DNA of 64,000 bases, taken from assembly GCF_013155365.1 (NCBI RefSeq), contig NZ_JABJRA010000002.1, positions 310,001-374,000 of the forward strand. Direction: 5' to 3'. Below the pieces are notes generated by a model. It saw only the letters and a program-made list of their open reading frames with translations, was not told where the DNA came from and made no database searches. The translations under genes were made by a program, and so were the position numbers. Below, piece by piece: positions 44,001-50,983 of this stretch (positions within the stretch are counted from its first letter, which is position 1; the number at the start of each line of letters is the position of its first letter). The DNA comes from Nocardioides sp. zg-DK7169 (GTDB taxonomy: Bacteria; Actinomycetota; Actinomycetes; Propionibacteriales; Nocardioidaceae).

Positions 44001-44327
44001 GGCGTGGCCACCAGCGCGCCGGCCACGGTCCGGGTCGCCAAGGCCCCGTCGCGGACCACGCTGCGGGTCAAGCGGGTCGGTGCGCCGGCTCGCGGGCGGG
44101 TCGCGGCCACGGTCACCTTCGCGGTGCCGCGGCTGCCGTCCGTGGGCACCATCGTCCTGAGCGACCGGGGCAAGGTCGTCCGCACCCTGCGGCTGACCGC
44201 GGCCGACCAGGGCACCCGCACGGTGCGCCTGGCGCTCGGCACCGGTCGCCACGTCCTGCAGGCGCGGTTCGCCGGCACGGCCCTGGTGCGGGCCAGCTCG
44301 GCGCGGAGGACGTTCACGCTGCGCTGA
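41055..44327 (+). CDS. Secreted M14 family zinc carboxypeptidase, multidomain
   Basis: 1090 residues. Residues 1-31 form a signal peptide (LVGLTGLALAASMAAVPSPATA). The M14 domain follows near 85-420: zinc ligands in NIHGNEWEG (HxxE) and ADFHGYTS, and the catalytic Glu region SATVELPL. After it come a large middle region (420-880) of the kind seen in M14-like secreted proteins, and a C-terminal Ig-like part (about 885-1090) with VTLxxxG-type repeats such as SVKVSTTGADGPLDGTVELLVDG in pieces. It should act outside the cell on peptides or murein-linked peptides. The GTG at 41055 has AAAGAG 6 bases upstream. Confidence 0.85.
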   Translation: MTTSRALVGLTGLALAASMAAVPSPATALPPSGPTAADPRGSSEGRGPDTARRVDPVERAEVARAAAAAPVAGDPLEMPTSYPFQPRLRLYRDNPDDAAHTAALLGHPDLAPRLTELMKVSDRISVQVVGQSTEGRDLYLVTLTAPERPEDTAQQTAWRERIKNDPDAAATDRELLAQYKTPIWISNNIHGNEWEGTDGALRYIEHLATAPLSEVGGILRNNRIYFSPSLNPDGRTNATRATALGLDPNRDMITNTTPETRSFIRTAQAIQPIYAADFHGYTSVLQLEPCGPPHGSNYEYDLYIPHNYALSLAVEEKVVDAAIPGNTYYNVETGQVVAENTGPETAHVKIPYRDTPDGWDDFPPIFTAQYAAFYGAASATVELPLTRGAAGGRQTPERAAVNVAVAQETMEGIVEYLDDSTHAREMLLNQIETFRRGVAGEPKTTLTEAGVDAVPGPDQWKELWDVVDDQEPVTLPRAYVIPRGEGQRSASDASRLVRQLLLHDIEVATLDAAVSVGGTTYPAGSWVVDMHQPLRGLANSLLDLGDDISPKVPSMYDISAWSWSYLWGATVDKVGLTTDAPLGATTPIDAPAPQASVPDEAEHLSLELAGVADFQALNALLEEGVAVSMLEDGAAIVGPEGYDEAAAAAQEHDVAFEAATAEQLDALDDEGTRGLQDLTIAYVGTQDDRLSLTELGFDDLLQVTAASLETAPAQLDDVDALWIGAGFNPAAGSAARTRVQAFVDGGGALVGRSTAAFAAAQSFGLLTGTAVSGNRSGNGIVAVDTPADSLLAAHPQDTSFIYPAAWFTGLGEGVKVEQRYAADPLLAGHWRQSPDGASGPVLDGPASAAGQASVVSAEAASGARTVVFGTSVFFRNHPKGGLSQAATALFWAAPAGTGVSAPGEAGVTVTQVAKATYPRAASVKVSTTGADGPLDGTVELLVDGRVAATGTTSGGTASLRLPGLRPGATSVLARFTPSDTAYGVATSAPATVRVAKAPSRTTLRVKRVGAPARGRVAATVTFAVPRLPSVGTIVLSDRGKVVRTLRLTAADQGTRTVRLALGTGRHVLQARFAGTALVRASSARRTFTLR

Positions 44328-44350
44328 GCACCGACGACCGGAGCAGGGGA

Positions 44351-44380
44351 GGGCCGGCATCCCGCACGGGGTGCCGGCCC
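44351..44380 (+). terminator. Hairpin terminator after the M14 peptidase
   Basis: GGGCCGGCATCCC (44351-44363) pairs with 44368-44380 with one G-T pair; the flanking A-T at 44350 and 44381 extends it and TT follows. Confidence 0.75.
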
Positions 44381-44420
44381 TTCCGCGTCCCCCGGGCCGG
44401 GCCGGCTCGACCGGTCCCGA

Positions 44421-44442
44421 GATTGGGTGGTGGCCGCCATTC
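44421..44442. promoter_or_regulatory. Near-palindromic 22-base motif, copy 2
   Basis: GATTGGGTGG and GGCCGCCATTC around T give 18 of 22 bases in common with the motif at 40772-40793. It lies 125-146 bases before the antiporter ATG. Confidence 0.45.
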
Positions 44443-44566
44443 TCGCCAGACCGGACGGTCGCGAAGACTCGTGGCGTCGGTCGGCGCTCGTCGGTCCGGG
44501 AGGCGGAGCTGTCGGGGAGGTGGGACGTGCTGTCGCAGCTCGCGTCCGGCCCCCGGCCGGGGACCG

Positions 44567-46087
44567 ATGGAGCCCGCTGACCTCGACCTGGTGGTGCTCC
44601 TCGGCTCGGGTGCCCTTCTCGCAGCGGTCGCAGCGGTCCGGGTCTCCACCCGCGCCGGGCTGCCCAGCCTGCTGGTCTACCTCGCGATCGGGCTGGCGAT
44701 GGGCGAGGCGGGGCTCGGGCTCGGCTTCGAGGACGCCGAGCTGGTGCAGGTGCTCGGCAACGTCGCGCTGGCGGTGATCCTCGCGGAGGGCGGGCTCACC
44801 ACGCGGTGGGCGACGGTGCGCCCGGTGGCGCCGCTCGCGGCGGTCCTCTCCACCGCCGGCGTGCTGGTGAGCGTGGCGGTCACCACCGGCCTGGTCCACT
44901 GGGCCCTCGACGTCGACCTGCGCACCGCGATCGTGCTGGGGGCGGTGGCCTCCTCCACCGACGCGGCGGCGGTCTTCTCAGTGCTGCGCCAGATGACGGT
45001 GCGGGGCCGGCTGCGCGCGGTCGTGGAGGCGGAGTCGGGCTTCAACGACCCCCCGGTGATCGTGCTGGTCACCGTGGTCACCTCCGACGCCTGGGACGAG
45101 GCGGGCGTGCTCGGCATCGCCGCCCGGATCGGCTACCAGCTCCTCGCCGGGGTGGTGCTCGGCGCGCTGGTGGCCCGCGCCGGGGTCTGGCTGCTCGCCC
45201 GCAGCGCGCTGCCGGCCACCGGGCTCTACCCGCTGGCCACGATCGCGATCGCCTTCGTCGCCTTCGCGGTCTCCGGGCTGCTCGGGGCCAGCCCGATCAT
45301 GGCGATCTACGTCGCCGCGGTGGTGCTCGGCAACGCGCGGCTGCCGCACCGCGGCGCCACCGAGAGCTTCGCGGAGGGCCTGGCCTGGCTGGCCCAGATC
45401 GGGCTGTTCATCATGCTCGGCCTGCTGGCCAGCCCGGGCCGGCTGCTCGAGGCGCTGCCGACCGCGCTGGTGGTCGGGGGCGCCCTCACCCTGGTGGCGC
45501 GACCCCTGTCGGTGCTGGTGTGCGCGACGCCCTTCCGGGTGCCTCTCGCCGACCAGGTCTTCATCAGCTGGGCCGGGTTGCGCGGCGCGGTGCCGATCGT
45601 GCTCGCCACCATCCCGATGAGCGTCGGGCTGCCCGGCGCCGAGCGGATCTTCGACGTCGTCTTCCTGCTGGTCGTGCTGTTCACCCTGCTCCAGGGCCCG
45701 ACGCTGCCGTGGGTCGCCCGCCGCACCGGTGCCGCCCTCGACGTCGGCGCCCGCGACGTGGCCATCGACTCCGCGCCGCTCGACGAGCTCGACGCCACGC
45801 TGCTGCAGTTCGCGGTGCCGCCGAGCTCGCGGCTGGCCGGCGTGGAGGTCGCCGAGCTGCGCCTGCCACGCGAGGCGGCGGTGGCGCTGGTGCTCCGCGA
45901 GGGAGCGCTGTTCGCACCGCACGGCGCGACGGTGCTGCGTGCCGGGGACCAGGTGCTCGTGGCGGCGCCACGGGAGGCGAGCGCCGCGATCGAGCGGCGG
46001 CTGCGCCAGGTCAGCCGGGAGGGCCGGCTCGCGGGCTGGTACGCCGCCCTGCCGCGCCGCCCCGGCGTACGACCCGGCGAGGGGTGA
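44567..46087 (+). CDS. Potassium/proton antiporter (CPA1, NhaP2-like)
   Basis: 506 residues. The first 390 residues hold about 12 hydrophobic helices; ASSTDAAAVFSVLR and VEAESGFNDPPVIVLV are the ion-binding helices of CPA1 antiporters. The C-terminal 110 residues are a TrkA-C (RCK_C) domain: LLQFAVPPSSRLAGVEVAELRLPREAAVALV in pieces. It expels K+ or Na+ in exchange for protons. The ATG at 44567 follows a weak purine stretch. Single gene. Confidence 0.9.
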   Translation: MEPADLDLVVLLGSGALLAAVAAVRVSTRAGLPSLLVYLAIGLAMGEAGLGLGFEDAELVQVLGNVALAVILAEGGLTTRWATVRPVAPLAAVLSTAGVLVSVAVTTGLVHWALDVDLRTAIVLGAVASSTDAAAVFSVLRQMTVRGRLRAVVEAESGFNDPPVIVLVTVVTSDAWDEAGVLGIAARIGYQLLAGVVLGALVARAGVWLLARSALPATGLYPLATIAIAFVAFAVSGLLGASPIMAIYVAAVVLGNARLPHRGATESFAEGLAWLAQIGLFIMLGLLASPGRLLEALPTALVVGGALTLVARPLSVLVCATPFRVPLADQVFISWAGLRGAVPIVLATIPMSVGLPGAERIFDVVFLLVVLFTLLQGPTLPWVARRTGAALDVGARDVAIDSAPLDELDATLLQFAVPPSSRLAGVEVAELRLPREAAVALVLREGALFAPHGATVLRAGDQVLVAAPREASAAIERRLRQVSREGRLAGWYAALPRRPGVRPGEG

Positions 46088-46110
46088 GCCCGCGCCGGCG
46101 TACCGGCACG

Positions 46111-46129
46111 TTGGCAACACCTGCCAGCG
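46111..46129. promoter_or_regulatory. GGCA-N5-TGCC operator before carbamate kinase
   Basis: TTGGCAACACCTGCCAGCG lies 53-71 bases before the -10 box. A related half site, TTGGCCCAAGTTGCC, follows at 46143-46157. Both resemble sites before hydantoinase A and the permease operon. Confidence 0.58.
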
Positions 46130-46181
46130 GACCGGCGATCCCTTGGCCCAAGTTGCCCTGCTCCGGCGTGGGCGGCGTCAC

Positions 46182-46187
46182 TAGGTT
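46182..46187 (+). promoter_or_regulatory. -10 element TAGGTT, leaderless start of arcC
   Basis: TAGGTT ends 6 bases before the ATG at 46194. Confidence 0.55.
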
Positions 46188-46193
46188 CGTCAC

Positions 46194-47132
46194 ATGAGGG
46201 TCCTGCTTGCACTGGGCGGAAACGCCATGGCCAACGCGGACGGACGCGTACATCCCGACGACCAGATCGGCGCGGCGAAGCTCGCCGCCGGCTCGATCGC
46301 CACCTTGGTGGCGTCCGGGGTCGACGTCGTGGTCACCCACGGCAACGGCCCCCAGGTCGGCAACCTGCTGGTCAAGAACGAGCTCGCCGCCCCCGTGGTC
46401 CCGCCCGTCCCGCTCGACTGGTGCGGGGCGCAGACCCAGGCGACGCTGGGCTTCGTCCTGCTCAACGCCCTGGACGCCGCGCTCGCCCGCACCGGCGAGG
46501 CGCGCCGCGCCGCCGCCCTGGTGACCCGCACGCGGGTCTCCGCGAGCGACCCGGGCTTCTTGAACCCCGCGAAGCCGATCGGTCGCTACCTGCCGGCCGA
46601 GGAGGCGCGCGTGCTCGTCGAGCACGGCGAGACCTGGGAGGACCGCGGCCCGAAGGGCTGGCGACGCGTGGTCGCCTCGCCGGAGCCGTTGGAGATCGTC
46701 GACGCCCCGGCCATCACCGCGCTCGTCGACGCCGGCTTCGTCGTGGTCGCCGCCGGCGGCGGGGGCATCCCCGTGGTCGCCGACCCCGACGGCACCCTGC
46801 GCGGCGTCGAGGCGGTCATCGACAAGGACCTCGCCGCGGCGCTGCTCGCGGGCCATGTCGACGCGGACGTCATGGTCGTGGCCACCGACGTGCCCGCCGC
46901 GGTCCTGCACTACGGCACGCCCGAGGAGGAGCCGCTCGGCGAGGTCACCGTGACCCGCATGCGCGAGCTCGCCGCGGAGGGCCACTTCGGCAGCGGCTCG
47001 ATGGGGCCGAAGGTCGACGCGGCCTGCCGCTTCGTCGAGCGCGGCGGCCAGCGCTCGGTCATCACCCGCCTCGACCTGATCACCGAGGCGGTCACCGGCT
47101 CCGGCGTCGGCACCGTCGTCGTGCCCGGCTGA
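46194..47132 (+). CDS. arcC: Carbamate kinase
   Basis: 312 residues, the family length. It makes ATP from carbamoyl phosphate and ADP, releasing ammonia and CO2. [51 protein letters not shown] and [15 protein letters not shown] are the nucleotide- and carbamate-binding segments. Together with AllFGH it would turn a ureido compound into ATP, as AllK does in E. coli allantoin fermentation. The barbiturase gene follows 50 bases downstream. There is no arginine deiminase gene nearby. Confidence 0.95.
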   Translation: MRVLLALGGNAMANADGRVHPDDQIGAAKLAAGSIATLVASGVDVVVTHGNGPQVGNLLVKNELAAPVVPPVPLDWCGAQTQATLGFVLLNALDAALARTGEARRAAALVTRTRVSASDPGFLNPAKPIGRYLPAEEARVLVEHGETWEDRGPKGWRRVVASPEPLEIVDAPAITALVDAGFVVVAAGGGGIPVVADPDGTLRGVEAVIDKDLAAALLAGHVDADVMVVATDVPAAVLHYGTPEEEPLGEVTVTRMRELAAEGHFGSGSMGPKVDAACRFVERGGQRSVITRLDLITEAVTGSGVGTVVVPG

Positions 47133-47182
47133 GCCCGCCCCGTACTCCCACCACCGCACCGCCCCTACCGGAAGGAAGTCCA

Positions 47183-48289
47183 TTGCCCGACGCCATCGAA
47201 GTACGCAAGGTCCCGATCCACTCCGTCGCCGACGCCTCGGAGCTCGCGAAGCTCATCGACGAGGGCGTGATGAAGGCCGACCGCGTCATCGCGATCATCG
47301 GCAAGACCGAGGGCAACGGCGGGGTCAACGACTACACCCGGATCATCGCCGACCGGGCGTTCCGCGAGGTGCTCGTCGACAAGGGCGCGCCGGCCGACCA
47401 GGTCAAGCAGGTCCCGATCGTGTGGTCCGGCGGCACCGACGGTGTCATCAGCCCCCACGCGACGATCTTCGCGACCACCGACGTGCCCGCGGACGACCCC
47501 TCGCGCGAGGAGCAGCGCCTGACCGTCGGCTTCGCGATGAGCGAGCAGCTGCTGCCCGAGGAGATCGGCCGCACGCCGATGATCAGCAAGGTCGCCGACG
47601 CGGTGAAGGTGGCCATGGAGCGCGCCGGCATCACCGACCCCGCCGACGTGCACTACGTGCAGACCAAGACCCCGCTGCTCACCATCCACACCATCCGCGA
47701 CGCCAAGTCGCGCGGCAAGACGGTGTGGACCGAGCACACCCACGAGTCGATGGACCTCTCCAACGGCGTCACGGCCCTGGGCATCGCGGTGGCGCTCGGC
47801 GAGATCGAGATGCCGACCGACGCGGACGTCATGCACAACCGCGAGCTGTACTCCGCGGTCGCCTCGTGCTCCTCGGGCGTCGAGCTCGACCAGGCCCAGG
47901 TGGTCGTGGTCGGCAACGCGACGGGCGTCGGCGGGCGCTACCGCATCGGCCACTCGGTGATGAACGACGCCCTGGACGCCGACGGCATCTGGAACGCGAT
48001 CAAGGACGCCGGCCTCGACCTCCCCGAGCGCCCGCACCACAGCGACCTCGGCGACAAGCTGGTCAACGTGTTCCTCAAGTGCGAGGCCTCCCAGGACGGC
48101 ACCGTGCGTGGTCGCCGCAACGCGATGCTCGACGACTCCGACGTGCACTGGCACCGCCAGATCAAGTCCTGCGTCGGCGGCGTCACCGCGGCCGTGACCG
48201 GCGACCCGGCCGTGTTCGTCTCGGTCTCCGCCGCCCACCAGGGCCCCGAGGGCGGCGGCCCCGTCGCCGCCATCGTCGACCTGGGCTGA
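47183..48289 (+). CDS. Ring-opening amidohydrolase, barbiturase type (AtzD/barbiturase family)
   Basis: 368 residues. The family (barbiturase, cyanuric acid amidohydrolase) opens a six-membered N-heterocycle. Three similar thirds each carry a Ser loop and a Lys: [23 protein letters not shown] and [13 protein letters not shown] for the serines, with [14 protein letters not shown] as one Lys site. Barbiturase from Rhodococcus has about this length and turns barbiturate to ureidomalonate, the second step of oxidative uracil breakdown. Cyanuric acid activity cannot be excluded. The TTG start at 47183 is chosen for GGAAGG 8 bases upstream. Confidence 0.87.
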   Translation: MPDAIEVRKVPIHSVADASELAKLIDEGVMKADRVIAIIGKTEGNGGVNDYTRIIADRAFREVLVDKGAPADQVKQVPIVWSGGTDGVISPHATIFATTDVPADDPSREEQRLTVGFAMSEQLLPEEIGRTPMISKVADAVKVAMERAGITDPADVHYVQTKTPLLTIHTIRDAKSRGKTVWTEHTHESMDLSNGVTALGIAVALGEIEMPTDADVMHNRELYSAVASCSSGVELDQAQVVVVGNATGVGGRYRIGHSVMNDALDADGIWNAIKDAGLDLPERPHHSDLGDKLVNVFLKCEASQDGTVRGRRNAMLDDSDVHWHRQIKSCVGGVTAAVTGDPAVFVSVSAAHQGPEGGGPVAAIVDLG

Positions 48290-48330
48290 CCGACCCGCAG
48301 CACCGCACCACCGCATCACCGCAGCACCGC

Positions 48331-48366
48331 CCAGGGCCCGATCGCACTCCCGCGGTCGGGCCCTGG
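48331..48366 (+). terminator. 11-bp hairpin after the barbiturase gene
   Basis: CCAGGGCCCGA (48331-48341) pairs perfectly with 48356-48366. Confidence 0.75.
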
Positions 48367-48371
48367 CCATG

Positions 48372-48481
48372 CTCGCCGAGTCGGCCCGAAGGGTGCGCCG
48401 AGTCGGCCCGAATGGTGCGGCGAGTCGGCTTGAATGGCGCGTCGAGTCGGCCCGAATGGTGCGCCGAGTCGGCGCTCGTGG
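48372..48481. repeat. 22-bp repeat array, locus 2 (five units)
   Basis: Five consecutive 22-base units, each with the core CGAGTCGG. Three carry the variant end CCCGAATGG, one CCCGAAGGG or TTGAATGG, and the last GCTCGTGG as at loci 1 and 3. It fills the gap between the barbiturase terminator and the SAP-domain gene. Confidence 0.85.
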
Positions 48482-48507
48482 TGCGCCCGTCTGGGAGGAT
48501 CGGCCGC

Positions 48508-49072
48508 GTGGCCGAGACCCCCGCCCGCCGTCCGGCCCTCGAGGCATCGATGTCCGCGCGCGAGCTGCGCCGCTGGTACTGGTCGAAGGACGAGCTCGCC
48601 GCGTTCGCCCGCGGGCTCGGGGTGAGGGCGACCGGGTCGAAGGCCGCGATCACCGGCCGGCTCGCGGCCGCGCTGGACGGCCTCCCACCGCCGCCGGAGC
48701 CGCCGGCCCGCCGTACGACGGGTGCGCAGCTGACCGGCGCCCTCACGGAGGACACGCTCGTCCCGCCCGGCCAGCGCTGCAGCCAGGTCCTGCGCGCGTG
48801 GTTCACCGAGCGCCCTCGGCCCGACGTTCCGCTTCGACGCGCCGATGCGCGACCACCTCGCCGCCGCCGACGGCACCACCACCCTCGGCGACGCCGTCGG
48901 TGTGTGGCACGCCACCCGCGGACGCGGGGCCGAGGAGATCGGCCCGCAGTTCGAGCTCAACCGGTTCACCCGGCGCTGGCACGAGGAGAACCCGGGCGGC
49001 TCGCGCGAGCAGCTGGCGCGGGCCTGGGTGGCCTACCGCGACACGCCGCTCGAGGAGCGCGGCCGGTCCTGA
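48508..49072 (+). pseudogene. SAP domain / DUF6434 protein, frameshifted
   Basis: The frame from GTG 48508 (GGGAGG 9 bases upstream) codes for a SAP-like helix pair (LRRWYWSKDELAAFARGLGV, then KAAITGRLAAAL) and the DUF6434 start EDTLVPPGQRCSQVLRAWFTE. It then breaks near 48813. The rest of DUF6434, LGPTFRFDAPMRDHLAAADG to FELNRFTRRWHEENPGG, continues in the next frame to the stop at 49070. Taking out one C of the CCC at 48813-48815 restores a single 187-residue frame. So either a recent inactivation or a base-count error. SAP domains bind DNA or RNA; the role is unknown. Confidence 0.75.
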
Positions 49073-49115
49073 GCCCGCCGGCGCACGCGCACCCCACCGG
49101 TCCCGAGGCGGACCG

Positions 49116-49709
49116 CTAGGAGCGCCACATCCACTCCATCTCCGCGACCGTGGCGTCGTACGCCGCGACGCCCGCGAGGTCGCGCACCACCCGCAGCGAC
49201 AGGTCGATCCCCGCGGAGACGCCCGCGGAGGTCCACAGCCGCTCGTCGCTGCGCACGAACCGCGGCCCGCGCTCGACGCGCACGGTCGGGTCGATCCCCG
49301 CCAGCTCGTCGTACGTCGTGTGGTGCGTCGTCGCGGGACGTCCGCGCAGCAGCCCCGCGGCGGCGAGCACCATCGAACCGGTGCACACCGACATCAGCAG
49401 CTCCACCTCGGCCGCGCGCTCGCGCAGCCAGGCCAGCAGCTGCTCGTCGCCGAGCAGCTTCCGCGAGCCGGCCCCGCCGGGCAGCACCAGCAGGTCGGTG
49501 GGCGGGCAGTCCTGCAGGGAGTGGCGGGGCACGACGGTGAAGCCGCCCCGGCCGCTCACCGGCCGGCCGTCGACGGAGACCGGCACGACCTCGAAGGCGG
49601 CCGGGTCGGTGAGCTCACCGGCGACGTTGAACACCTCGTAGGGCCCCGCGTAGTCCAGGACCTCCATGTCGTCGAAGGCGAGGATCGCCACGGTGCGCGT
49701 CTGGGTCAC
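49116..49709 (-). CDS. DJ-1/PfpI family protein (isonitrile hydratase-like)
   Basis: 197 residues with the class I glutamine amidotransferase-like fold. The nucleophile-elbow Cys is in LLMSVCTGSMVLAAAGLL and the early acidic residue in LDYAGPYEVFNVAG. HTTYDELAG and TSAGVSAGIDLSLRVV are typical of the group that includes isonitrile hydratase and regulators with a DJ-1 domain; no DNA-binding domain is attached here. Converges with the broken SAP-domain gene. Confidence 0.87.
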   Translation of the reverse strand: MTQTRTVAILAFDDMEVLDYAGPYEVFNVAGELTDPAAFEVVPVSVDGRPVSGRGGFTVVPRHSLQDCPPTDLLVLPGGAGSRKLLGDEQLLAWLRERAAEVELLMSVCTGSMVLAAAGLLRGRPATTHHTTYDELAGIDPTVRVERGPRFVRSDERLWTSAGVSAGIDLSLRVVRDLAGVAAYDATVAEMEWMWRS

Positions 49710-49743
49710 CCGTACATCGTGGCAGTCCGCGGCCGTCCGCGGC

Positions 49744-50901
49744 TCAGGACTCGAGCCACTCCCGGATCGCGGGACCGTGCTGGTCCAGGGTCGGGGGAGC
49801 GGTGTGTGCCGCGCGCCCGCCGGAGAACGGGTTGTCGTCGAAGCGGATCGGGGAGCCGGGGAGCTCGACGGTGCCCTGCGTGGCGTGCTCGACGGAGAGC
49901 AGCAGCCCCTGCGAGCGGGTCTGCTCCCAGGCGTAGACGTCGTCGAGGGAGCGGACCTTGCCCGACGGGATGCCGGCGTCGGAGAGCAGCGCCAGCCAGT
50001 GCTCGGCGGGCTTGGCGGCGAACAGCCCCTCGAGCACGGCGATGAGCTCGTCGCGGTGCGCGACGCGCTGCGGGTTGGTCGCGAAGCGCTCCTCGGCGGC
50101 GTCCAGCCCGAGCGCCGTGCACAGCGCGCGCCACAGGCCCTCGGAGCCGCAGGCGATCTGGATCGGCGCGCTCGCGGTGGCGAACATGCCGTAGGGCGCG
50201 ATCGAGGGGTGGTGGTCGCCGGCCAGGCCGGGCACCTCCTTGGCCACCGTCCAGCGGGTGCCCTGGAAGGCGTGCACGCCGACCATGCCGGCCAACAGCG
50301 AGGTCCGCACGACCCGACCCGCGCCGGTGCGCTCGCGCTCGTGGAGCGCGGCGAGCACGCCGTACGCGCCGTTCATGCCGGCCAGCAGGTCCGCGATCGG
50401 CACGCCGACCTTGGTGGGCGCGGCGGTGCCGGTGAGCGACATCAGCCCGCCCTCGCCCTGCGCGATCTGGTCGTAGCCGGCCCGCTTGGCCTCCGGGCCG
50501 TCGTGGCCGAATCCGGTGATGGAGAGGACGACGAGGCGCGGGTTGAGCTCGTGCAGCCGCTCGACGGAGAACCCGAGGCGGTCCAGCACACCGACGCGGA
50601 AGTTCTCCATCAGCACGTCGGCGCGCTCGACGAGCCGGGCGAGGACGTCGCGGTCGGCCTCGTCCTTGAGGTCCAGGACGATCGACTCCTTGTTGCGGTT
50701 CGCCGACATGAAGTACGTCGACTCCTGCTCGCCGGGCTCGCCGACGAAGGGCGGGCCCCACGACCGGGTGTCGTCGCCGGTGGGGGACTCCACCTTGATC
50801 ACGCGGGCCCCCATGTCGCCGAGCATCATCGCGGCGTGCGGGCCGGCGAGAGCGCGGGTGAGGTCGAGGACGAGCAGGTCGCTGAGGGGTCCGTCGGTCA
50901 T
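49744..50901 (-). CDS. CaiB/BaiF family CoA-transferase (class III)
   Basis: 385 residues. The start LLVLDLTRALAGPHAAMMLGDMGARVIKVESP in pieces, then FMSANRNKESIVLDLK and VLMENFRVGVLDRLGF are hallmarks of class III CoA-transferases, which use an aspartyl-CoA intermediate; the likely Asp is in GQAEGG-like QGEGGLMSLTG context upstream of PTKVGVPIADLLAGM. Donor and acceptor acids are unknown. It stands alone, divergent from adnA. Confidence 0.88.
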   Translation of the reverse strand: MTDGPLSDLLVLDLTRALAGPHAAMMLGDMGARVIKVESPTGDDTRSWGPPFVGEPGEQESTYFMSANRNKESIVLDLKDEADRDVLARLVERADVLMENFRVGVLDRLGFSVERLHELNPRLVVLSITGFGHDGPEAKRAGYDQIAQGEGGLMSLTGTAAPTKVGVPIADLLAGMNGAYGVLAALHERERTGAGRVVRTSLLAGMVGVHAFQGTRWTVAKEVPGLAGDHHPSIAPYGMFATASAPIQIACGSEGLWRALCTALGLDAAEERFATNPQRVAHRDELIAVLEGLFAAKPAEHWLALLSDAGIPSGKVRSLDDVYAWEQTRSQGLLLSVEHATQGTVELPGSPIRFDDNPFSGGRAAHTAPPTLDQHGPAIREWLES

Positions 50902-50983
50902 GCCCGCACCCTGTCATCGCCGCGACAGGCCCGGAACGGCAACACTCGACAGGACTGTCGGTCCCGGATGGTCGAATGGAGGC

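Noticed and set aside
50486..50983. Extension of adnA 166 codons upstream over the CoA-transferase gene
   Set aside because: The extra part lies antisense to a clear CaiB/BaiF gene; the ATG at 50984 follows a GGAGG-type site and gives the family start.
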